Shown here: in pieces, positions 56,859 to 64,000 of the stretch
Numbering within the stretch: position 1 is the first letter of the stretch
Layout of the letters: each line of letters starts with the position of its first letter
Assembly (NCBI GenBank): GCA_024698485.1
Contig: JAILRC010000016.1
Span: forward strand, 1-64,000
DNA from: Lachnospiraceae bacterium
GTDB lineage: Bacteria; Bacillota; Clostridia; Lachnospirales; Lachnospiraceae
Length of the DNA stretch: 64,000 bases
Direction of reading: 5' to 3'
Made by a program: the position numbers and the translations under genes
Notes under the pieces: generated by a model
Told to the model about the DNA's origin: nothing
Database searches by the model: none
The model's input: the letters and a program-made list of their open reading frames with translations, nothing else

Positions 56859-59606
56859 ATGGATAATGAAAAAATAGGGGCAGGAAAAGCCATCCCTGCC
56901 GGCTTTGCCGCTTATACCGTAACGGGTATAGTAAACGGTTTCTTACCTCTTCTGATCGCGGTATTGGCAAAGAACATGGCCTTTGGTCTGATGTCATTGG
57001 GTTTTATGGCTCTTGCCTATTTCGGCATCAGATGTGCGGGACATTTCTTTTCGGGAAAAGTTGCCCGGATCATCGGATACAAGATCACCATCATCATAGG
57101 TCTTATAATAAGTGCTTTCGGATCGCTGGCTCTGGGATTGTTCCCGGATCTTATGGGCTTGAAAGCGGGAATATGGCTTGGACTTTTGCTTTGCGGCACA
57201 GGAGCGGGGCTGGTAACGGTTCCCGTGGGAAACGCCTTGAGATGGTATTCGGGAGAAGATGACAGAACGGTTAAATGTCTGCATTTCTTTAACCTGGGAG
57301 GACAGTGCATTGCAATGATACTCAGTGTTCTTGTCCTGACAGCGGCGGGAGATGCCGCATGGAGAGTGCTCGCAGCCATATTTGCGGTGCTCCCCGTCAT
57401 GTGCGCCATGCTCTTCATCTTCATATTCTTTGAAGATCCCGACACCGACGAAGAACCGTCGGATCTTCAAAACCTTTTCGGCAATAGTGCATTTTGGGTT
57501 GTTTTTCTCTTAATGCTTTTTGCAGGTGCCACAGAACAGTCCATGGGACATTGGATAGCTTACTTTTCGGATGTTCCTCTGGAAGCTTCGGGCATTGCGG
57601 GACGCCTTTTGGGACCGAGCCTTTTCGCTGTGGGTCTCATGGTGTCACGGTTACTTTATATTCAGTTTCCTGAGAGATTCAGGCTTCAGCGTTTCGTCGT
57701 TTACGGCGCATTCCTTGCTCTGGCGGCGTTCCTTCTGGCGATTCTTTCGGGGAATGAGGGTTTGGCCCTTGCAGGATGTATCCTGGTGGGTTTTGCCACA
57801 GGATTCATGAGACAGGGGATGTTCTCACTGGCTTCTTCCAAAATCTCCGATATGGAAACGGCAACCTTCGGATTGCTCATGCTTGCCGGAGACTTGGGTT
57901 ACGGAGTAGGACCTGCACTGGTCGGGACAGTGTCGGGGATTTTAGACAACAATCTTAAGAAAGGAATGATCATTGCGTTAATTTTCCCGATCGCGATGAT
58001 AGTCACCATCATGAAGGTAAACAAGAATTTGACCCATAAGTTGATCAGAGACAAGAGGACCTGGATCGGAATAGCTTGTACAGCCCTTGTTATCGTATTG
58101 TCAACCTTTACAAGCGGATGCACAACGGCAGTAAATACACCTACGCCCACACCCACGCAGATCGTGTACAACTCCCCCGTTCCCGTACAGACACTTCCTG
58201 CTGAAACGGCTACTCCTACCGCAACACCCACTCCTGAGACGCCTGTTGCGACCGCAACACCCACGCCTACAAGAAAGCCTACGGTAGCACCTACAAATAC
58301 ACCCACACCCACTCCTACGGGAATCCCGGGAGTTACAATTACACCTCGCACAGGTACTGTGGTTGTTACTGTTGATGAAGGTTCTTCCTTACATGTAAGA
58401 GCACTTCCCGACAGATCGGGAAGCAGCATCGGTGGTGCAAAGAACGGTGAAGAATTCCAGCTGACCGGTGAAACCTCCAACGGCTGGTGGCAGATCAGCT
58501 TCAACGGACAGGTAGCTTACATCAGCCAGAGTTATTCAAAGATCAAGGGAAGCTCGGGAAGTGTAACACCAACTCCCACAAGGTCAGCTGCTACTTCTAC
58601 TCCCACACCCACACCTACATCGGGGACGACAGTCAAAGTAACTCCCACTCCTACACCCAGAGCTACCGCAACACCCACTCTTCCTCCCGCAGCCGGCACA
58701 ACTTTTGAGAATTACGTAAACTTTAAAGGAAGAGCATATATCGTTATGGATGCAAAGACCACCGAGATCCTTCACGCATACAACGAGACGGATCAGTTGA
58801 GCCCGGCATCCCTCACAAAGATGATGACAGCATTGATCGCTGTGGATCAGTATTATCTTACGGATATCTGCCCGATGCCTGTAGAGGCACTTCGCTGGAA
58901 CGACGTTCTTTTCAACGGAAAAGTTAACGCAGGTCTGGACAACGAGATGTCCACTTTTGCAATCTTTGCAAATTCCACTGCCGGAAAGAAGACAGTGGAT
59001 CAGAAGTTCACCGCAGAACAGTGGGCAGCAGCCGAGTACACCGTAGAGGAAAGACTCTATCAGCTCCTCATGTCCAGCTGTGCAGATGCGGGCGAAGCAC
59101 TTGCATTCATGTATCAGGAAGATCTTACCTGCTTTGCAGAGGAACTCATGGCAGCAAAGGCTGAGCAGTTGGGACTCATCTCCACCAGCTTCAACAATGC
59201 GGTAGGTGCTGACAAGACCTGCGGCGCTCAGTTTGACGGTAACCTTTCATCAGCTCAGGATCTTGCTATGATCGCCAGAGAGATCATGGAAAACGACGAA
59301 TATTACATCCTCAGACAGATCGTAGGCACATCCACCTACACCATTCCCGCAAGAGGTGACATTCCTGCGGTAACACTTACCAACGGAAACAAGCTCTTGA
59401 CCGATTCTTCATACAAGAGCAACAACTTCACCTGCATCGGTATCAAGACAGGTTACACCGGTGACGCAGGTTACTGCCTGGCAGCATGCGGTAAGGATGT
59501 TGACGGTAACGAAGTGATCGTTGTTACCCTGGGCGAGCCCGGCAGAGCTGACAGTTTTGAACAGACAATGAAGATGCTGGATTATGTCTTCAGATATGAA
59601 AAATAG
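56859..59606 (+). CDS. Fusion: MFS-like permease + TP linker + SH3b + TP linker + S11 D-alanyl-D-alanine carboxypeptidase
   Basis: Uninterrupted ORF: 12 TM-like N-terminus, SLHVRALPDRSGSSIGGAKNGEEFQL SH3b, then SPASLTKMMTAL (SxxK) and GIKTGYTGDAGYCL (KTG). Confidence 0.85.
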   Translation: MDNEKIGAGKAIPAGFAAYTVTGIVNGFLPLLIAVLAKNMAFGLMSLGFMALAYFGIRCAGHFFSGKVARIIGYKITIIIGLIISAFGSLALGLFPDLMGLKAGIWLGLLLCGTGAGLVTVPVGNALRWYSGEDDRTVKCLHFFNLGGQCIAMILSVLVLTAAGDAAWRVLAAIFAVLPVMCAMLFIFIFFEDPDTDEEPSDLQNLFGNSAFWVVFLLMLFAGATEQSMGHWIAYFSDVPLEASGIAGRLLGPSLFAVGLMVSRLLYIQFPERFRLQRFVVYGAFLALAAFLLAILSGNEGLALAGCILVGFATGFMRQGMFSLASSKISDMETATFGLLMLAGDLGYGVGPALVGTVSGILDNNLKKGMIIALIFPIAMIVTIMKVNKNLTHKLIRDKRTWIGIACTALVIVLSTFTSGCTTAVNTPTPTPTQIVYNSPVPVQTLPAETATPTATPTPETPVATATPTPTRKPTVAPTNTPTPTPTGIPGVTITPRTGTVVVTVDEGSSLHVRALPDRSGSSIGGAKNGEEFQLTGETSNGWWQISFNGQVAYISQSYSKIKGSSGSVTPTPTRSAATSTPTPTPTSGTTVKVTPTPTPRATATPTLPPAAGTTFENYVNFKGRAYIVMDAKTTEILHAYNETDQLSPASLTKMMTALIAVDQYYLTDICPMPVEALRWNDVLFNGKVNAGLDNEMSTFAIFANSTAGKKTVDQKFTAEQWAAAEYTVEERLYQLLMSSCADAGEALAFMYQEDLTCFAEELMAAKAEQLGLISTSFNNAVGADKTCGAQFDGNLSSAQDLAMIAREIMENDEYYILRQIVGTSTYTIPARGDIPAVTLTNGNKLLTDSSYKSNNFTCIGIKTGYTGDAGYCLAACGKDVDGNEVIVVTLGEPGRADSFEQTMKMLDYVFRYEK

Positions 59607-59617
59607 AAAATGACCGT

Positions 59618-59654
59618 GACGAAGGCTTTGCCGTGAGGCAGAGCCTTCCACGTC
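59618..59654 (+). terminator. Strong hairpin between the fusion gene and the topoisomerase genes (no T-tract)
   Basis: GACGAAGGCTTTGCC-GTGA-GGCAGAGCCTTCCACGTC, 12-bp inner stem plus outer GACG/CGTC. Confidence 0.4.
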
Positions 59655-59705
59655 TGTAAAAGAATAATTGAACGAACAGAATTAAAACAGGTTTGGTGAA
59701 TTTAA

Positions 59706-61649
59706 ATGGAACAATACAACGGCAGTCAGATAGTGGTTCTCGAAGGACTCGAGGCAGTGAGAAAACGCCCGGGCATGTACATCGGAAGTACGGGCTCCAG
59801 AGGACTTCACCATCTGATCTGGGAAATTCTTGACAACGGAATAGACGAGCATCTGGCAGGTTTCTGCAACAGGATCGATATCACACTCCGGAAGGACGGA
59901 GGCATTACCATAGCCGACTTCGGTCGAGGCGTACCTGTGGACATCCATCCTACCAAGGGGATCCCCACGGTCAGGGTAGTCTACACCATCCTTCATGCCG
60001 GCGGTAAGTTTTCCAATTCCGTTTACAAAGTGTCCGGAGGTCTCCACGGCGTGGGTGCTTCGGTTGTAAACGCCCTTTCCAAGCATATGATAGTCGAGGT
60101 GCGCAGGGAAGGAAAGGTGTTCAGGGATGAATATGTGGACGGAGGTCATCCTGTGGTTGCCCTGGAAAAAGGACTTCTTCCCGTTGTGGGTAAATGCGCC
60201 AAATCCGAAACAGGCACCAAGGTCACCTTCTACCCCGATGAGACCATCTTCGAGACGGTGGAATTCAAGCCTGAGATCATTGCAAAACATTTAAAAGAAT
60301 CCGCATTTTTGAACAAGGGTCTCATCCTGAACTTTAAGGACGAGATAAATAAGACAGAGGTCACTTTCTGCGAGGAAGAGGGCATCAAGAGCTACGTGAA
60401 CTACCTCACAAAAGCAGCGGAAAGAGACAACGAGGGCTATAAGACCCTGATCCCCGAGCCCGTATACATCGAGGGCGTCAGCGGGGACATTGACGTGGAG
60501 GTGGCTTTCACCTACACCAATTCCTACTCGGAGCAGATCAATGCCTACTGTAACCGTATCAATGTTGTGGACGGAGGTACCCTGGTCACGGGCTTCAAAT
60601 CCGCTCTTACGGGTGTAATGAACAAATATGCCAGAGAGTTGGGCATATTAAAGGATAAAGACGAAAACTTCGACGGCAAGGACATCAGAAACGGTATCGT
60701 TGCCATCGTTTCCATCAAACATCCGGATCCACAGTTCGAAGGTCAGACCAAGACGAAACTGGGAAATACAGATGCCAAGCAGGCTGTGGACGATGTGTTC
60801 TCGGCCGAAGTTACAAGATACTTTGACAAGAACATCGAAGAGCTCAGGAGCATTCTTGAAAATTCGATGAAATCATATAATGCGAGAAAAGCGGGGGACA
60901 AGGCAAGAAACGCCGTTTTGAAGCAGTTAAGCGATGTGGACACCAGAAGCAAGCTGGCAAGCTGTTCGTCCAAAAAGGCTGAAGAGTGCGAGATCTACAT
61001 CGTAGAGGGTGATTCCGCCGGTGGTACCGTAAAGACCGCAAGAAACAGAAAGACCCAGGCTGTGCTCCCTCTCCGCGGTAAGATCCTTAACGTGGAGAAA
61101 GCCCGTCTCGAGAACATTCTCACCAACAACGAGATCAAGACCATGATCGCGGCTTTCGGCTGCGGCATAGGCGATGAATTCGACATTACAAAGCTCAGAT
61201 ATGACAAGATCATCATCCTTACGGATGCCGATGTGGACGGTGCCCACATCTCCACCCTGATGCTGACCTTCTTCTACAGATTCATGCCCGAACTCATCAT
61301 GGAGGGCAAGGTCTACAGAGGAATGCCCCCTCTTTACAAGGTGGATTACGAGACATCCAAAAAGAAGGGTAAAGAGTCCAGGTATCTCTTTAATGATTTC
61401 GAACTTGAGAAATTCCGCAAGGAAGGACACAAGATCCTGAATCTCCAGAGATACAAAGGTCTTGGTGAAATGGATGCGGATCAGCTCTGGGAGACCACAC
61501 TGGATCCCGAAAGACGCGTGCTGGCACAGGTTTCCATTTCCGATACGGTGGAAGCGGACGAAGTGACCACCTTGCTCATGAGCTCCAACGTACCTCCCAG
61601 ACGTGAGTTCATCATGACGGAAGCAAAGTACGCCACCCTTGATGTATAA
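59706..61649 (+). CDS. parE: Type IIA topoisomerase subunit B (ParE-like; GyrB not excluded)
   Basis: RKRPGMYIGSTG, LHGVGASVVNALS, EGDSAGGTVKTARNRKTQAVLPLRGKILNVE, LQRYKGLGEMDADQLWETTLDP. Confidence 0.75.
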   Translation: MEQYNGSQIVVLEGLEAVRKRPGMYIGSTGSRGLHHLIWEILDNGIDEHLAGFCNRIDITLRKDGGITIADFGRGVPVDIHPTKGIPTVRVVYTILHAGGKFSNSVYKVSGGLHGVGASVVNALSKHMIVEVRREGKVFRDEYVDGGHPVVALEKGLLPVVGKCAKSETGTKVTFYPDETIFETVEFKPEIIAKHLKESAFLNKGLILNFKDEINKTEVTFCEEEGIKSYVNYLTKAAERDNEGYKTLIPEPVYIEGVSGDIDVEVAFTYTNSYSEQINAYCNRINVVDGGTLVTGFKSALTGVMNKYARELGILKDKDENFDGKDIRNGIVAIVSIKHPDPQFEGQTKTKLGNTDAKQAVDDVFSAEVTRYFDKNIEELRSILENSMKSYNARKAGDKARNAVLKQLSDVDTRSKLASCSSKKAEECEIYIVEGDSAGGTVKTARNRKTQAVLPLRGKILNVEKARLENILTNNEIKTMIAAFGCGIGDEFDITKLRYDKIIILTDADVDGAHISTLMLTFFYRFMPELIMEGKVYRGMPPLYKVDYETSKKKGKESRYLFNDFELEKFRKEGHKILNLQRYKGLGEMDADQLWETTLDPERRVLAQVSISDTVEADEVTTLLMSSNVPPRREFIMTEAKYATLDV

Positions 61650-61672
61650 AATATTGAAAGTGAGCTTTTCTC

Positions 61673-63934
61673 ATGGCAGATAAAAAAGAGGCTGAGGTAA
61701 AAACAGCTGAACTCAAACAACTTGATTTTTCGGAGGAGATGAAGACCTCCTATCGTGACTATGCGGTGAATGTCATCATTGACCGTGCGCTTCCCGACGT
61801 GAGGGACGGTCTGAAGCCTGTACAGAGGAGGATCCTCTACGCTATGACCGAGCTGGGACTGGATCCCAAGAAACCCCACAGAAAGAGTGCCCGTATCGTG
61901 GGCGACACCATGGGTAAATACCATCCCCACGGCGATTCTTCCATTTACGAAGCACTGGTGCATATGTCCGAGGATTTCTCCCTCTCCATTCCTTTGATCG
62001 ACGGACACGGAAATTTCGGTTCCCTTGACGGAGATCCCGCAGCAGCCATGCGATACACGGAAGCAAGACTTTCCGAAGGCGCCATGACCATGCTGGCAAA
62101 CCTTGAGGACGATCTGGTAGATTACAAGCCCAACTTTGACAATTCGGAGAAAGAGCCTACGGTGCTTCCCGCACTGCTGCCCAATCTTCTCATAAACGGA
62201 ACCACGGGTATCGCCGTAGGTATGGCCACCAACATTCCTCCACACAATGCGGGAGAGGTCATCGACGGATGCATCGCCTACCTCGACGATCCTGACATCA
62301 CCGTGGCAGACCTTATGAGTTACATTCCCGGACCCGACTTCCCCACGGGAGGCGTCATAGTCAACAGCGATGTTCTTCCGGGCATATACGAGACCGGCGA
62401 AGGCAAGATCAGAGTCCGTGCCAAGACAGAGATCGAGAACGGTGAAAACGGCAGAAAGAACATTGTGGTCACCGAGATCCCTTACACCAGTTCCGGAAAC
62501 AAGACAAGACTGGTGGAGAATCTGGTGGATCTCATGAAGAACAAGACCTTCGAAGAGATCTACGATGTCAGGGATGAAAGTTCCAAGGATGTGCGTATAG
62601 TCATCGAAGTCAAGAAAGACAGGGATGTGGACAACCTACTGAACGGACTTTTCAAGAAATCTCCCCTGGAAGGCACCTACACCGTAAATCTTCTTGCGGT
62701 AAAGGAACAGCAGCCCATCGTTTTTAATCTGAAGAGCCTCATCCATGAATTTATCCTGTTCCAGGAAGAGATCTACACCAGAGAATACAAGACCAGACTG
62801 CAAAAAGCGAAAGACAGGGCAGAAGTGGTGGACGGTCTCCTTCGCGCCACCGATGTCATCGACCTCATCATCGAGATCTTAAGAGGAAGTACTTCCGTAA
62901 AGCAGGCCAAGGATTGTCTTACAACGGGTGAGACCAAGGACATCAGGTTTAAGAGCGAAAAGTCGGCTAAAGACGCCGCAAAGCTGGATTTTACCGAGAG
63001 ACAGGCAGACGCCATCCTTTCCATGCAGCTTTCCAGACTCATCGGACTGGAGATCAAAAAACTCATGGACGAGCAGGCGTCATTAAAGGAAAATATTAAA
63101 GAATTCGAGAAGATCCTGGGTTCCGTAAAGGAACTCCACAAGGTGATAAAGAAACAGCTCCAGGAGTTCAGAAAGAAGTTCGCGTCTCCCAGAAAGACCG
63201 ACATCACGCTTATCGAGCAGACCAATTACGTTGTGGAAGAAAGGATCGAGGACATATATGTCCTCATAGATAAATTCGGATACACCAAATCCGTGGATGC
63301 GGCCTCATTCCTGAAGGCTACCACGGATCAGTTGAAGGAATTCCTGTATTGTATTAAAATGAAGAGTAACGACAGACTCTGCGTCTTTACCGCCGAAGGC
63401 AACATGTATCAGGTAAAGGCTTCCCAGATCCCCAGAGGCAAGGTCAAAGACAAGGGCACCCTGATCCATCAGATGATCAAGCTGGGCAAGGAAGAGATCG
63501 TTCTCTACACCGGTTTCGAAGAACTTTTCGAATGCTCGCTGCTCTTCGTGACCGAAAGCGGATATGTGAAGATCGTTTCCGGCATCGAATTTGATACCGC
63601 AAGACTTCAGGTAATGGCAACAAAGCTCGACGAAGGCGATAAAGTGGTGAACATTGTTAAACTCACCGCCACCGACATCCTTTCCGAGAACAGGAAGGTC
63701 ATCATGATGACCAACACGGGACTCAGCCTTGCTTATGCTCTTGAGGAAGTTGCGGAGTTCAAGAAGACCAGCCGCGGAGTAAGGGGCATTCTTCTTGAAA
63801 AGAACGATAAAGTTGCTTTCACAACAGTGGTCACACCCACGGATGAGAGCTTCGAATTTAAGGGTAAAGAAATCCCTGTAAAGAAACTAAAGATCAGAAA
63901 GCGCGGACTTAAAGGAATGAAGATTTCTCTGTAA
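61673..63934 (+). CDS. parC: Type IIA topoisomerase subunit A (ParC-like; GyrA not excluded)
   Basis: [58 protein letters not shown]; no clear GyrA-box. Confidence 0.72.
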   Translation: MADKKEAEVKTAELKQLDFSEEMKTSYRDYAVNVIIDRALPDVRDGLKPVQRRILYAMTELGLDPKKPHRKSARIVGDTMGKYHPHGDSSIYEALVHMSEDFSLSIPLIDGHGNFGSLDGDPAAAMRYTEARLSEGAMTMLANLEDDLVDYKPNFDNSEKEPTVLPALLPNLLINGTTGIAVGMATNIPPHNAGEVIDGCIAYLDDPDITVADLMSYIPGPDFPTGGVIVNSDVLPGIYETGEGKIRVRAKTEIENGENGRKNIVVTEIPYTSSGNKTRLVENLVDLMKNKTFEEIYDVRDESSKDVRIVIEVKKDRDVDNLLNGLFKKSPLEGTYTVNLLAVKEQQPIVFNLKSLIHEFILFQEEIYTREYKTRLQKAKDRAEVVDGLLRATDVIDLIIEILRGSTSVKQAKDCLTTGETKDIRFKSEKSAKDAAKLDFTERQADAILSMQLSRLIGLEIKKLMDEQASLKENIKEFEKILGSVKELHKVIKKQLQEFRKKFASPRKTDITLIEQTNYVVEERIEDIYVLIDKFGYTKSVDAASFLKATTDQLKEFLYCIKMKSNDRLCVFTAEGNMYQVKASQIPRGKVKDKGTLIHQMIKLGKEEIVLYTGFEELFECSLLFVTESGYVKIVSGIEFDTARLQVMATKLDEGDKVVNIVKLTATDILSENRKVIMMTNTGLSLAYALEEVAEFKKTSRGVRGILLEKNDKVAFTTVVTPTDESFEFKGKEIPVKKLKIRKRGLKGMKISL

Positions 63935-63956
63935 ACAAAAACAAGGAGGAAGATTT

Positions 63957-64000
63957 ATGGATAACAACAAAGTGATCCGAACACTGAGTAAAGCTTATTT
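63957..64000 (+). CDS. Start of an unidentified CDS, truncated by the window
   Basis: AAGGAGGAAGATTT-ATG, then MDNNKVIRTLSKAY... Confidence 0.6.
   Translation, partial: MDNNKVIRTLSKAY

Noticed and set aside
58010-58090. Hidden gene boundary: internal ATG 58015 (MKVNKNLTHKL...STFTSGC) as the true start of a separate lipoprotein carboxypeptidase
   Set aside because: No stop codon and no Shine-Dalgarno sequence separates the two parts, so I kept the fusion; an internal start cannot be fully excluded and is listed as the refutation test.
58130-58330. ACACCCAC-type short repeats as a possible CRISPR or tandem-repeat array
   Set aside because: They are low-complexity codons for TP linkers with no regular spacer structure.

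Overview
64 kb chromosomal window from a Clostridia-type genome. The TPTPTP-linker surface proteins, AGGAGG ribosome-binding sites and DUF5716/DUF5717-like genes suggest a Lachnospiraceae-like organism; this is inferred, not proven. It is mostly ordinary core and accessory metabolism with long, well-supported ORFs. I see no rRNA, tRNA, CRISPR array, prophage or transposase. Main blocks: a GH13 amylase; a TetR-controlled heterodimeric ABC exporter; L-serine dehydratase sdaAB/sdaAA; tandem TM2 genes plus a DUF2752-like gene; an ECF sigma / anti-sigma / lipoprotein / MBOAT / DHHW operon; a PadR-DUF2812 operon; an EAL-domain c-di-GMP phosphodiesterase behind a structured leader; a BceAB-like ABC with two-component system; a polar amino-acid ABC transporter; rpmE-DUF1385-prmC-prfA-trmH; an autoregulated LacI-type regulator; a sirtuin; a nucleotide-sugar epimerase; a four-gene operon of poorly characterised proteins (DUF5717/DUF5716-like, TPR, coiled-coil membrane); valS; cell-wall genes; and a type IIA topoisomerase pair. 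The strongest hunting leads are: (1) a 916-aa protein that joins a 12-TM MFS-like permease to an SH3b domain and a D,D-carboxypeptidase with a non-canonical SxN motif; (2) the DUF5717/DUF5716 operon, whose second product looks like a degenerate Hsp70/actin-fold protein; (3) a 166-bp cloverleaf-like inverted-repeat element at 25497-25662; (4) a multi-hairpin leader with a terminator-like stem upstream of the EAL gene; (5) a 49-bp tandem SD-bearing hairpin repeat in the LacI-gene leader. All calls come from reading the sequence and from family knowledge; no database search was run.
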